This document shows positions 1 to 9,009 of a stretch of DNA of 64,000 nt, piece by piece. The notes below the pieces were generated by a model, which saw nothing but the letters and a program-made list of their open reading frames with translations, was not told the origin of the DNA and made no database searches. Positions within the stretch are counted from its first letter, which is position 1; every line of letters begins with the position of its first letter. A program made the position numbers and the translations under genes. The stretch comes from an uncultured Prevotellaceae bacterium (GTDB lineage: Bacteria > Bacteroidota > Bacteroidia > Bacteroidales > Muribaculaceae). The stretch lies in the NCBI GenBank assembly GCA_905207705.1, contig CAJLMA010000003.1, forward strand, positions 186,001 to 250,000. Reading direction: 5' to 3'.

Positions 1-405
1 GTATTCTGCGGAATCACTCCATCACTGCTCATGTTCGGGCAACCGTTCACGTTCATGGCCATAATTGGCATGATGGGGCTCATTGGCATGATGGTGAAAA
101 ATGCAATAGTGCTTGTCGACGAGGTAAACAGGCTCCAAAACGAAGAACACATGCATCCATACAATGCCGTAATAGAAGCTACTGTTTCGCGTGTGCGTCC
201 CGTGACAATGGCATCATTGACTACCATAGTGGGCATGATACCGCTTGTCTCCGACCCCATGTATGGTTCTATGGCCGTAACCATAATGGGCGGCTTGACA
301 GTTGGCACGGTCATAACCCTGTTGCTGCTGCCGCTTTTCTACACTACATTCTTTAAAATCCGCAAGCCGGACAACGATTCTATCAATAACATGAACAATG
401 ATTGA
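1..405 (+). CDS. RND efflux pump inner-membrane subunit, C-terminal end (partial)
   Basis: This is the last part of an AcrB/HAE1-type resistance-nodulation-division transporter; the reading frame is already open at base 1, so the true start lies outside the window. The visible residues contain the conserved stretch GLIGMMVKNAIVLVDEVN, followed by RVRPVTMASLTTIVGMIPL, which are typical of the second transmembrane half of RND pumps (TM10-TM12). Such pumps form a tripartite complex with a periplasmic adaptor and a TolC channel and use the proton gradient to export drugs or other amphiphiles. The TolC-type gene follows after only 6 nt, so both are in one operon; the adaptor is presumably upstream. 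The substrate cannot be told from this fragment. Confidence 0.93.
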   Translation, partial: VFCGITPSLLMFGQPFTFMAIIGMMGLIGMMVKNAIVLVDEVNRLQNEEHMHPYNAVIEATVSRVRPVTMASLTTIVGMIPLVSDPMYGSMAVTIMGGLTVGTVITLLLLPLFYTTFFKIRKPDNDSINNMNND

Positions 406-411
406 AAAACT

Positions 412-1734
412 ATGAAATACTTATCTGATATTTTTATAATATGCCTGATAATCGGTGCGACAGCTTCAAATGCAGCCGTCGCACAAGAAAGGCGCACTTT
501 GTCGCAAGCCGAGTGCAGGACTCTCGCACTCGCCAACAATGAAGATGTGCAACGTGCCGACAACGACGTTGCAAAAGCCAAGCTCGACAAAGAAATAGCA
601 TTCACATCCTATCTGCCCAAATTCAGCGGCTCGGCCTCGGCTGTTTACATGCTGCCCGATCTCGACATGATGGGCATGGAACTCCAAATGAGAGGCATGT
701 ACATGGCAGGCATAACTGTGACTCAACCGTTATACACCGGGGGAAAAATAATGGCCGGCAACAAACTTGCAAGCATAGGCATGGATTGCGCTGCCGAGAA
801 CAAGCGCAAGACTCGCATGCAAGTCATTGCCGACACCGACCATGCCTATTGGAACTACATCGCCGTGCTCGACAAAGTGAAAATGCTTGAAACTTACATG
901 CAGCAGATGGACACGCTGTTCCGCCAGGCCGAGACGAGCCTTGCTGCCGGAATGAGCACCGACAACGACATGCTGAGAATTACAGCCAAGCGAAGCGAAA
1001 TAGCATATCAGTTGCAAAAGGCCAAGAACGGAGCCTACCTGTGCCGGCTCGCACTGTGCGATGTAACAGGACTGCCACTCGATACCGAAATCACTCCTGC
1101 CGACAGTTCGATATCGGTCTCCGAACCGGCCATGCTCGATGAGGACATCTCTTCGCGACCCGAACTAAAACTGCTTCAAAAACAGGTCGAGGCCGGTGAA
1201 CAGCAAATCAAGATGGCGCGTGCCGATTTCCTTCCTACAGTTGCACTGAGCGGAGGCTATACCTACTTTGGCAACGTCAAAATAAACGGAATGAATGCAG
1301 ACGCCCAAGGCAATTATGTACCTTTCACTCAAAAATATGACGAAGGACTGGGACTTATAATGGCATCGGTGAGCATCCCGATTTTTCATTGGGGAGAAGG
1401 AGCAAAAAAAGTAAAAAAGGCAAAAATCGAGTTGCAAAACTACCGTCTTGACCTCGAACGCAACACGCGGCTCCTGAGCATCGAAGCACGACAGGCCGTA
1501 CAAAATCTCACCGACGGGTACAATCTCGTAAAAACAGCCGAGACAGGATGCCGCCAAGCCGACGAGAACCTCAGAGTGATGAATAATCGATATGACGCTT
1601 CCATGTGCTCATTGACCGACCTGCTTGATGCACAGTCACAATGGCAGCAAGCTCAAAGCAATCACATCGAGGCACTGACGCAGTATAAAATCTACGAAAC
1701 AGAATATCTGAGAACGACAGGCCGTCTCGAATGA
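412..1734 (+). CDS. TolC family outer-membrane efflux protein
   Basis: A 440-residue outer-membrane channel of the TolC/OEP family, the exit duct of the RND pump encoded directly upstream. An N-terminal signal peptide (hydrophobic residues about 8-22, cleavage near AVAQE) is followed by two alpha-helical OEP repeats rich in coiled coil (for example residues 30-70 and 180-215 in the first repeat, 330-430 in the second). The ATG lies 6 nt after the RND stop codon, which supports translation from the same mRNA. The length fits the family. No sign of damage. Confidence 0.93.
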   Translation: MKYLSDIFIICLIIGATASNAAVAQERRTLSQAECRTLALANNEDVQRADNDVAKAKLDKEIAFTSYLPKFSGSASAVYMLPDLDMMGMELQMRGMYMAGITVTQPLYTGGKIMAGNKLASIGMDCAAENKRKTRMQVIADTDHAYWNYIAVLDKVKMLETYMQQMDTLFRQAETSLAAGMSTDNDMLRITAKRSEIAYQLQKAKNGAYLCRLALCDVTGLPLDTEITPADSSISVSEPAMLDEDISSRPELKLLQKQVEAGEQQIKMARADFLPTVALSGGYTYFGNVKINGMNADAQGNYVPFTQKYDEGLGLIMASVSIPIFHWGEGAKKVKKAKIELQNYRLDLERNTRLLSIEARQAVQNLTDGYNLVKTAETGCRQADENLRVMNNRYDASMCSLTDLLDAQSQWQQAQSNHIEALTQYKIYETEYLRTTGRLE

Positions 1735-1905
1735 AGATCAGCCATTCCCCCCATAACCAATTCTATAAAGCGTCGCAGACATCCGCGCCATCATGGCACA
1801 AGACATTGCCAATTAGCACTACTTTTAACATACTCAACGAGTTATTGTAGGCATTTAGAACAATCTTATACCCAAACAGGTATCTTTTTAATGAACGATA
1901 ATATC

Positions 1906-1913
1906 TAATTTTG
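1906..1913 (+). promoter_or_regulatory. Bacteroidetes -7 box upstream of AraC regulator
   Basis: TAATTTTG matches the Bacteroidetes -7 consensus TAnnTTTG and lies 31 nt before the ATG at 1945. No clear TTTG box is present at the expected upstream distance, so only half of the promoter is supported. Confidence 0.5.
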
Positions 1914-1944
1914 CAATGTCACAAAACCAACTTGGCACGGAAAC

Positions 1945-2838
1945 ATGGACCATAAAGAAAAACAATCCAAAATAAGCATAAACGATTTTCAAGAATACTT
2001 CACAGGTGATTACGCTGATGGGGACTTGTCGATATGCTCCGACATAAAGGACTTGAACACAAGCCATCCTATCAAAATGAACACATTCCTGTTCCTAATA
2101 TGCCTTGAGGGAGCTATTGAAGGTGAAATGGATTCGGTTCAATATAAACTCTCTGCCAATGACCTGCTCGTGTGCCGGCCAAACAAGCCGATAAGCAAAA
2201 TAAAGACAAGTCCCGACTTCAAATGCATCATAATCAGCATTTCCCAGCAATCGCTCTTGAACATAATACCGTTAAACGACGCTTCGTTCAATAGCACGCT
2301 GCATTTCATAAAGTTTCCAGTAGTCCACATCAATGATGAAGATGCTGTTGGGATAAGGCAATTCTGCAACCTGCTCACGTTCGAAACAATGCAACAGGCC
2401 GGACAACGATACCACAAGGGAATAATAATGTCGCTCGCAATTGCCACCATATATAAAGTGATGTATTACATCGACAAGCACATCGGCACCAACGGAACGG
2501 GAAAAATGAACCAAAGCGAAATAATATTCAGCAAATTCATAAACCTGATTTCGAGCAGCACGGTAAAACAACGTTCAGTGGGATACTATGCCGAGAAACT
2601 ATACATTACGCCCAAATACCTCTCGGTTGTGTGCAAGCGCATCAGCGGAAAGACAGCATCAGAGTGGATTAACGAATTTGTCATCAAGGACATTAAGAAA
2701 ATGTTAAAACATTCCTCTAAGTCAATAAAGGAGATTGCCCTTGAACTGGATTTCCCAAACATGTCGTTTTTTGGCAAATATGTGAAAGCCCACCTCGGAG
2801 AATCACCGTCAAGATACCGCAAGAAAATGTTTGATTGA
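1945..2838 (+). CDS. AraC family transcriptional regulator
   Basis: A 297-residue AraC/XylS-type activator. The N-terminal 190 residues form a cupin-like sensory half; the C-terminal about 95 residues carry the two helix-turn-helix units of HTH_18 (first around YITPKYLSVVCKRISGKTAS, second around KSIKEIALELDFPNMSFFGK, then the usual GESPSRYRK ending). It sits 210 nt downstream of the RND/TolC operon on the same strand with its own -7 box and a terminator behind it. Control of the efflux operon is possible but is only a neighbourhood inference. Confidence 0.92.
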   Translation: MDHKEKQSKISINDFQEYFTGDYADGDLSICSDIKDLNTSHPIKMNTFLFLICLEGAIEGEMDSVQYKLSANDLLVCRPNKPISKIKTSPDFKCIIISISQQSLLNIIPLNDASFNSTLHFIKFPVVHINDEDAVGIRQFCNLLTFETMQQAGQRYHKGIIMSLAIATIYKVMYYIDKHIGTNGTGKMNQSEIIFSKFINLISSSTVKQRSVGYYAEKLYITPKYLSVVCKRISGKTASEWINEFVIKDIKKMLKHSSKSIKEIALELDFPNMSFFGKYVKAHLGESPSRYRKKMFD

Positions 2839-2856
2839 ACGCATTATGCATAAACT

Positions 2857-2898
2857 AAGACCGGGAACAGATTGAACATCCATTCCCGGTCTTTTTTA
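2857..2898 (+). terminator. Rho-independent terminator of the AraC gene
   Basis: An 11-bp perfect stem (AAGACCGGGAA at 2857-2867, TTCCCGGTCTT at 2883-2893) with a 15-nt loop runs straight into a T tract. It starts 18 nt after the AraC stop codon. Confidence 0.9.
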
Positions 2899-2929
2899 TA
2901 TCGACAGCACCGCAAAACCGGTGCCACCA

Positions 2930-4219
2930 TTATAATCCAAACTCCTTTTTGAGCCTGTCAACATAATCAAGTTTTTCCCAAGTGAACAATTCGACTTCCA
3001 TCACCTTTTCACCCTCATATTTAGATTTGAAATGCTTGGTGACAACCTGCGGCTTGCGACCAACATGGCCATAAGCGGCAGTCTCTTCATAGATGGGATT
3101 GCGCAACTTCAATTCACGTTCTATCGCACTCGGGCGCAAATCGAATATCTGCCCCAGTTTATCGGCAATCTCAGCATCTGATTCCTTGACATGCTTTGTC
3201 CCGAATGTGCTGACAAACAAGCTCACAGGACGGGCGACACCTATGGCATAAGACACTTGGACAAGCATCTCGTCGGCTATACCTGCCGCAACGGCATTCT
3301 TGGCTATGTGCCTTACGGCATAAGCCGCCGAGCGGTCAACCTTCGACGGATCTTTTCCCGAGAAAGCGCCTCCGCCGTGCGCTCCGCGGCCACCGTAAGT
3401 GTCTACGATAATCTTGCGACCTGTCAACCCGGTATCTCCGTGAGGCCCACCGATTACAAACTTGCCAGTCGGATTCACCATGAGAATCAACTTGTCGTCA
3501 ATCATCGACTTGATTCGCTCTGGCAGACGGTTCTTCACCCTTTCAAGCAGAATGTCGCGGATGTCGGCATATATCTTGTCGAGCATTGCCTTGTCGGCTG
3601 CATCTTGAGCTTCCTTGCTATCATCGACAGGTTTCACAAACTCGTCATGCTGCGTGCTCACAACGATGGTGTGAACCCTCACAGGCTTACGGTTTTCGTC
3701 ATATTCCACAGTAACTTGACTCTTAGCATCGGGACGCAAATACGGCATCAACGTTCCCTCACGACGAATCTCTGCAAGTTCGTGAAGAATCAAGTGGGCA
3801 AGATCAAGCGTGAGCGGCATGTAATTATCGGTCTCATTGCAAGCGTAACCGAACATCATGCCCTGGTCGCCGGCACCCTGGTCTTCGAGGTTCTCGCGTT
3901 CCACGCCACGATTGATGTCTTGCGACTGTTCGTGAAGTGCCGAAAGCACGCCACACGCATCAGCGTCAAACTTATACTCGCTGCGATTGTATCCAATTCG
4001 ATTTATCACATTGCGCGTAACGTCCATCAAGTCGATGTAGGCATTTGACTTGACTTCGCCGGCTATAACCACCTGTCCTGTCGTGACAAGTGTCTCACAT
4101 GCCACTTTCGAAGAAGGATCATAAGCTAAGAATTGATCGAGGACAGCATCGCTGATTTGATCGGCCACCTTGTCGGGATGGCCTTCCGAGACAGACTCGG
4201 ACGTAAACAAATAATTCAT
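2930..4219 (-). CDS. metK: S-adenosylmethionine synthetase
   Basis: MetK makes S-adenosylmethionine from methionine and ATP, supplying the methyl donor of the cell. The 429-residue product starts with [21 protein letters not shown], whose GHPDK motif is the N-terminal family signature, and has the ATP-binding stretch [20 protein letters not shown] in the second half, with [16 protein letters not shown] directly after. The length matches Bacteroidetes MetK, which is longer than the 384 residues of the E. coli enzyme. It stands alone on the minus strand with a long leader (a promoter-like pair at 4387-4417, about 160 nt of untranslated RNA). A large open frame antisense to it is only a shadow. 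Confidence 0.98.
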   Translation of the reverse strand: MNYLFTSESVSEGHPDKVADQISDAVLDQFLAYDPSSKVACETLVTTGQVVIAGEVKSNAYIDLMDVTRNVINRIGYNRSEYKFDADACGVLSALHEQSQDINRGVERENLEDQGAGDQGMMFGYACNETDNYMPLTLDLAHLILHELAEIRREGTLMPYLRPDAKSQVTVEYDENRKPVRVHTIVVSTQHDEFVKPVDDSKEAQDAADKAMLDKIYADIRDILLERVKNRLPERIKSMIDDKLILMVNPTGKFVIGGPHGDTGLTGRKIIVDTYGGRGAHGGGAFSGKDPSKVDRSAAYAVRHIAKNAVAAGIADEMLVQVSYAIGVARPVSLFVSTFGTKHVKESDAEIADKLGQIFDLRPSAIERELKLRNPIYEETAAYGHVGRKPQVVTKHFKSKYEGEKVMEVELFTWEKLDYVDRLKKEFGL

Positions 4220-4386
4220 TTTTCCAATTGCTTTTTTAGTGGAAAAACGCTAAACGACTGAATCACTATATTTCCGTAAATTTCACAGGATTACATGAAA
4301 TTGAGAGTCGCAGTTTTAGCATTTTTTTGTGTGGTTGCAAGCAGCCAAATTTTTCCACATGTATTTAACCATAATCTTTTCGCCTG

Positions 4387-4417
4387 CAAAGATACTACAA
4401 TAAAACAAAATAACAAT
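4387..4417 (-). promoter_or_regulatory. metK: Predicted metK promoter
   Basis: On the minus strand TATCTTTG (plus coordinates 4387-4394) matches the Bacteroidetes -7 box and an ATTG box lies 19 nt upstream of it (4414-4417), the expected spacing. The predicted start near 4380 would leave an unusually long, about 160-nt, 5' leader before the metK ATG at 4219. Confidence 0.5.
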
Positions 4418-4540
4418 CACATCAGCTTCCAAAGTTACAACTACCACTCCGCATTTTGCATGGCAAAACGTCGCAAAACAGCCTTTCACGCCATCCTTCC
4501 ATCCTCAAAGCAAGGCATTAACGCAAATTTATTTCAACTA

Positions 4541-4573
4541 TTTGTGCAAAAACACAAAAAATTGGTATCTTTG
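4541..4573 (+). promoter_or_regulatory. Predicted promoter of the PpiD/SurA-like gene
   Basis: TTTG at 4541-4544 and TATCTTTG at 4566-4573 are separated by 21 nt, a full match to the Bacteroidetes promoter pattern. Transcription would start near 4580 and give a leader of about 78 nt. The open frame at 4295-4618 that covers this site is therefore unlikely to be a gene. Confidence 0.75.
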
Positions 4574-4657
4574 CGTGCTTTTATTGCACAAACTATTGAT
4601 AATAGGCAACATTTGTAACAAACCAGCGAATAATAAAAACAAAAATTAAATAATTAA

Positions 4658-6718
4658 ATGGCAGCTTTAGAGAAAATTAGAAGCAAAGCAGTCTTACTGA
4701 CAGTTGTAATCGGCCTGGCCTTGCTGGCATTCATTCTGACCGACTTTCTCAACTCAGGAAGGACTTTCTTTGGCGATGCAAACACCATTGCAAAAGTCGG
4801 TGGAACAAAAATCGACGCAATGACATTCCAGAGACGTTATGAGAAATTCAACTCGCAATTACAAGCGAGCGGACAAAACGCAGGTGACGCAGCAGTCGTT
4901 CAAAACCAAGTGCTGAACCAAATGATTAGCGAGATTCTCCTTGATGAAGAACTTGACGCACTCGACATCTATGTTACCGACAATGAGCTTACCGAAGCGA
5001 TGATCGGAACAAATGCTCGTCCGCAAATGATTCAATTCGCCCAGCAATTCGGGATAGAATCTCCTGCTGCTTTGCACGACATGTTATTCAACCCGACAAA
5101 ATACGGCATGTCGGTAGAAGCCGTGAAACAACAACAAGACGCTTGGCTTGAAATGGAGGCCGAAATGATAAGAAGCCTTAAATTGGAAAAACTCCAATAC
5201 CTAATTATGGGTTCTATCCAAGCCAATGAACTCGACAAAAAAGAAATGGGCGAAGCCAATGCTGTTACCAATTACATCCAATTCGTCAAGAAAGACTATT
5301 CTACTCTCAAAAACGATGATTACCCTGTAACAGCACAGGACATCCAAGCAGCCTACAACAAAGAAAAGGAACTTTACAGGCTGAACGAGGAAATGCGCAC
5401 TGCCCACGTCATTGCAGTGAACGTAGTCCCGTCTACAACCGACTTGAATACCGCTCAAAACAACATCAACAACGTATACACGACACTCGTATCAACCGAG
5501 GGCGTTGACGATGTACGCAACAACAGCGACCTTGTAATCAACGAAACGACTGTGCGCCTGAGCGATGTTCGTCAAAATGACATTCGCGAATTCCTTGGCA
5601 GGGCTTCGGTGGGCGATGTAACGACTCCCAAGTTCATGTCAAACACATACACCTTGACCAAGCTCATGGGCAAAGAAATGGGCATTGACTCTATCAACGT
5701 CAGCATGATGGCCGTGCAAGGCGACAAGAACCTCCAAGACTCGGTATTGAACATGCTCAATGCAGGTGCAAGCTACGCCGACATCCAGAAAATACCCGGC
5801 ACTCAAGGTCAAGAAAACATCTGGCAATCAATGATTGGCATTCCCGACTCGACGCAAGCCAAGTTCCTCAATGCAGGGAAAAACTATTTTGCATTGAACC
5901 AAGGTGCAGATGGCGCATTCTTCTTTAAGGTTAACGAAAAGAAAGCTCCGAAGCAACTCTATAACATTGCTCAAATCACTTATACCGTATATCCGAGCAC
6001 AAAGACAATCAACGACTTGCGCGACAGCTTGCAAGCATTCATCAATACTAACAACACCGCCGAACTGCTCATCGCCAACGCTGCAAAAGCCGGTTACAAC
6101 GCCCTACCTACAAGGGTGACTGCCGGAACTCCGCAAATCAACGGCATAGAAAACTCGAGAGAAGTAGTGAAATGGTTGTTTGAATCACAAGAAGGAAGCG
6201 TTTCTCCTATATTTGACAAGCAAAACAACGACAAGATGATTGTTGCCGCTTTGGATCGCATATACGAAGAAGGGTACTTGCCGGCCAACTCCGAAGAGGT
6301 CAACATGGCTTTGACAACACAAGTACGCAACGACAAGAAAGGTGATGCCCTTATCGAACAATACAAAGGCAAAGCAAACGACCTTGCAGGATATGCTCAA
6401 TTGATGAATACTTCAATCGACTCGACTCAAGTTACATTCGGCCAGCAATTCATCTCAAAAATAGGTGCAGGCGAATCAGAACTTACAGCAGTCGTATCGA
6501 CAGCTCAACCAAACACTTTGGTCGGTCCGGTAAAAGCCAACAACTCGGTAGTCGTGTTTGAAATAGTAAAACAAGAAACCTCCAAGCGCAAACCTACCGA
6601 CATGGAAACTGAGCGTCAATTTGCTTCGACACGAGGCAATCAGGCTGTAATGCGTCAAGCATTGAACATCCTGCACAACGCTACCGATGTCGAAAACTTG
6701 ATGATTAAATTCTATTGA
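4658..6718 (+). CDS. PpiD/SurA-like periplasmic peptidyl-prolyl isomerase
   Basis: A 686-residue envelope folding factor. Residues 1-10 are basic (KIRSKA) and are followed by one membrane helix (about 10-30, VLLTVVIGLALLAFILTDFL), so the rest is anchored in the inner membrane facing the periplasm, as in PpiD. Residues 35-200 form a SurA-N-like helical chaperone domain; parvulin-like (PPIC) segments are expected from about residue 220 onwards. The weak match of the rotamase part means isomerase activity is inferred, not seen. It is monocistronic, with its own promoter and a terminator 22 nt after the stop codon. Confidence 0.88.
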   Translation: MAALEKIRSKAVLLTVVIGLALLAFILTDFLNSGRTFFGDANTIAKVGGTKIDAMTFQRRYEKFNSQLQASGQNAGDAAVVQNQVLNQMISEILLDEELDALDIYVTDNELTEAMIGTNARPQMIQFAQQFGIESPAALHDMLFNPTKYGMSVEAVKQQQDAWLEMEAEMIRSLKLEKLQYLIMGSIQANELDKKEMGEANAVTNYIQFVKKDYSTLKNDDYPVTAQDIQAAYNKEKELYRLNEEMRTAHVIAVNVVPSTTDLNTAQNNINNVYTTLVSTEGVDDVRNNSDLVINETTVRLSDVRQNDIREFLGRASVGDVTTPKFMSNTYTLTKLMGKEMGIDSINVSMMAVQGDKNLQDSVLNMLNAGASYADIQKIPGTQGQENIWQSMIGIPDSTQAKFLNAGKNYFALNQGADGAFFFKVNEKKAPKQLYNIAQITYTVYPSTKTINDLRDSLQAFINTNNTAELLIANAAKAGYNALPTRVTAGTPQINGIENSREVVKWLFESQEGSVSPIFDKQNNDKMIVAALDRIYEEGYLPANSEEVNMALTTQVRNDKKGDALIEQYKGKANDLAGYAQLMNTSIDSTQVTFGQQFISKIGAGESELTAVVSTAQPNTLVGPVKANNSVVVFEIVKQETSKRKPTDMETERQFASTRGNQAVMRQALNILHNATDVENLMIKFY

Positions 6719-6740
6719 TTTAGAATTACGATATTGCCAA

Positions 6741-6786
6741 AACAATGGGCATTGCCGACATTGGCTTTGCCCATTGTTGCTTTTTT
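6741..6786 (+). terminator. Rho-independent terminator after the PpiD/SurA-like gene
   Basis: An 11-bp perfect stem (AACAATGGGCA at 6741-6751, TGCCCATTGTT at 6768-6778) is followed by GC and six Ts. Confidence 0.88.
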
Positions 6787-6807
6787 ATGGAATTTTCCTT
6801 ATTTTTG
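6777..6807 (+). promoter_or_regulatory. sufE: Predicted sufE promoter
   Basis: TTG at 6777-6779 and TATTTTTG at 6800-6807 are 20 nt apart, as in Bacteroidetes promoters. The upstream box lies inside the terminator of the preceding gene, so termination and re-initiation are packed together. The leader to the ATG at 6917 would be about 100 nt. Confidence 0.55.
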
Positions 6808-6916
6808 ACCCTAAATATGGGAATTTGGGATTTGTTACGACATTTTAATTTTCACCTGGCAAATGCTCGCATGAGCCTGGCGACACACTCTCATTCCCTG
6901 CAATCGATTTACGATT

Positions 6917-7348
6917 ATGCAATCAATAAACGAAATACAAGACGAAATCATCGATGAATTTGAAGGTCTTTCGGAGTGGATGGACAGATACGGATATATC
7001 ATCGAACTCGGGAATTCCCTTCCCCAACTTGAAGAAAAATACAAAACGCCCGACAACTTGATAGAAGGTTGCCAGAGCCGTGTGTGGATTATTGCCGACA
7101 TGAAAGACGGATTGGTTCGCTTCAACGCCGATAGCGATGCCATAATCGTCAAAGGCATCATTTCATTGCTCATCAGAGTCTTGTCGGGACACTCGCCACA
7201 AGAAATACTCGACAGCGACCTCTACTTCATCCAAAAAGTGGGCTTGCAAGAACACCTGTCGCCGACACGCAGCAACGGTCTCGTAGCAATGGTGAAACAA
7301 ATGAGAATGTATGCACTCGCATTTCAAGCTAAAGAAAACAATAAGTAA
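6917..7348 (+). CDS. sufE: SufE family sulfur acceptor protein
   Basis: SufE accepts persulfide sulfur from the cysteine desulfurase SufS and passes it on for Fe-S cluster assembly. The 143-residue product has the family core, with the active-site cysteine in LIEGCQSRVWI (Cys52) and the conserved GLI/ISLLIRVLSGHSPQEIL helix in the second half. No other suf genes are in the window; in Bacteroidetes sufE is often separate from sufBCDS. The POT transporter gene begins 27 nt downstream, so the two may share an mRNA. Confidence 0.93.
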   Translation: MQSINEIQDEIIDEFEGLSEWMDRYGYIIELGNSLPQLEEKYKTPDNLIEGCQSRVWIIADMKDGLVRFNADSDAIIVKGIISLLIRVLSGHSPQEILDSDLYFIQKVGLQEHLSPTRSNGLVAMVKQMRMYALAFQAKENNK

Positions 7349-7375
7349 TATTAACCTCTATAACACCTTAAACTT

Positions 7376-8938
7376 ATGTTGTTCAACCAACCCAAAGGAT
7401 TAATCCCCGCTGCTCTGTCAAACATGGGCGAACGCTTTGGTTACTACATCATGAACGCGGTATTAACGCTGTTCCTGTGTTCAAAGTTCGGCCTGAGTGA
7501 AGAAATGGGAGGATTGATTTATTCTTTCTTTTATGCCGGCATTTATGTGCTTAGCCTTGTCGGCGGTATTATTGCAGATAGGACTCAAAATTACAAAGGC
7601 ACAATCATCAACGGCCTTATAATCATGTCGCTCGGATATGCCATCCTCGCGATTCCTATCCTATCGACAGAATCCAACATCAACTGGCTCCTGCCTCTGA
7701 CATGCTTCGCGCTGTTCTTGATTGCCTTCGGTAACGGCTTGTTCAAAGGCAACTTACAGGCAATAGTAGGTCAAATCTACGACAACTATGAAGCCGAAGA
7801 GGCCAAGAAAGGCCAAGAAGCCCTCGCAACAGCACAAAAAAAACGCGACTCCGGGTTCCAAATTTTCTATGTATTCATAAACATTGGCGGCCTCATCGCA
7901 CCATTCGTGGCACCGTTGCTGCGTAGCTGGTGGCTCAACGCACACAACTTCCTTTACAATGCCGACCTTCCTGCCTTGTGCCATAAGTTCCTTGATGGAG
8001 CGACAAGCATGACGGCTACCGAAACATTCAACCTCAACGAACTCTCAACAGCTGTTTCCGGTTCGGCAGTGAGCGACATGACAGCATTCTGCACGCAATA
8101 TCTCGACGTGTTCAACACCGGCATCCACTATTCGTTCATAGCATCGGTAGTGGCAATGCTCATATCGCTCGTCATATTCATCGCCACAAAGAAAATATAC
8201 CCCACACCGGGGAAGAAAAACGAAACAGTGGTTGCCGAATACACTGCCGAAGAGAAATTGGCCATGGCAAAGGAAATCAAACAACGCATGTACGCATTGT
8301 TTGCAATCCTCGGCGTGGTGATTTTCTTCTGGTTCTCGTTCCACCAAAACGGAGTATCACTTTCATATTTTGCACGTGACTTTGTCGACACGACAGTCAT
8401 CCCGCCCGAAATATGGCAAGCAGTCAATCCATTCTTTGTAATTGTGTTGACACCGGTAATCATGCTTGTTTTCGGAGCACTTTCACGCCGTGGCAAAGAA
8501 ATTTCCACCCCACGAAAGATTGCTTATGGTATGGCAATCGCCGGAATGGCATATTTGTTCCTTGCGATATACTCGGCATGCATGGATTATCCGTCGGCTG
8601 AAACATTCACAAGCCTCGCCGATGATGCCAAAGTTAAAGCCGGATGGTGGGTACTCATTGTCACATATTTCTTCTTGACGGTAGCCGAACTGTTCATTTC
8701 TCCGCTTGGATTGTCGTTCGTGTCAAAAGTCGCGCCAAAGAACATGCTTGGCTTGTGCCAGGGATTGTGGCTTGGAACGACAGCCGTGGGCAACCTGTTA
8801 TTGTGGATTGGCCCGTTGATGTATAAAAACTTGCCTTTGTGGCAATGCTGGACAGTATTCTTTATCGTCTGCATCATCTCGATGGGCGTAATGCTCGGAA
8901 TGGTGAAATGGCTTGAAAGAATCGTAGCCGGGAAATAA
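7376..8938 (+). CDS. POT family proton-dependent oligopeptide transporter
   Basis: A 520-residue major-facilitator protein of the PTR2/POT family, which imports di- and tripeptides with protons. About 12-14 membrane helices are visible. The N-terminal signature reads SNMGERFGYY: the second Glu-Arg of the ExxER proton-coupling motif is present but the first Glu is Asn, a variation I believe is usual in Bacteroidetes members and not a defect. A charged cytoplasmic insertion rich in Glu and Lys follows TM4 (about residues 138-158). It lies 27 nt after sufE and ends in a strong terminator. Confidence 0.93.
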   Translation: MLFNQPKGLIPAALSNMGERFGYYIMNAVLTLFLCSKFGLSEEMGGLIYSFFYAGIYVLSLVGGIIADRTQNYKGTIINGLIIMSLGYAILAIPILSTESNINWLLPLTCFALFLIAFGNGLFKGNLQAIVGQIYDNYEAEEAKKGQEALATAQKKRDSGFQIFYVFINIGGLIAPFVAPLLRSWWLNAHNFLYNADLPALCHKFLDGATSMTATETFNLNELSTAVSGSAVSDMTAFCTQYLDVFNTGIHYSFIASVVAMLISLVIFIATKKIYPTPGKKNETVVAEYTAEEKLAMAKEIKQRMYALFAILGVVIFFWFSFHQNGVSLSYFARDFVDTTVIPPEIWQAVNPFFVIVLTPVIMLVFGALSRRGKEISTPRKIAYGMAIAGMAYLFLAIYSACMDYPSAETFTSLADDAKVKAGWWVLIVTYFFLTVAELFISPLGLSFVSKVAPKNMLGLCQGLWLGTTAVGNLLLWIGPLMYKNLPLWQCWTVFFIVCIISMGVMLGMVKWLERIVAGK

Positions 8939-8956
8939 TAATTCCTTCTTATATGT

Positions 8957-8997
8957 AGCCCGACGCATTGGCATGGCATGTCATGCGTCGGGCTTTT
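8957..8997 (+). terminator. Rho-independent terminator after the POT gene
   Basis: A 12-bp perfect stem (AGCCCGACGCAT at 8957-8968, ATGCGTCGGGCT at 8983-8994) is followed by TTTT. It separates the POT gene from the DUF418 gene and argues against any start of the latter upstream of 9010. Confidence 0.9.
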
Positions 8998-9009
8998 AAT
9001 TTTCATATC

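Noticed and set aside
3191..4048. 285-codon open frame on the plus strand inside metK
   Set aside because: It is the antisense shadow of the strongly conserved metK gene and has no family features or promoter.
4220..4386. SAM-I riboswitch before metK
   Set aside because: The conserved SAM-I core and its multi-helix junction are not visible in the minus-strand leader; kept only as an unexplained long leader.
4295..4618. 107-codon frame before the PpiD/SurA-like gene
   Set aside because: It covers both predicted promoters (metK and PpiD/SurA-like), and its sequence is not protein-like.
8968..9009. TTG start for the DUF418 protein
   Set aside because: It lies in the stem of the terminator of the preceding gene, and the added residues do not fit the family start.
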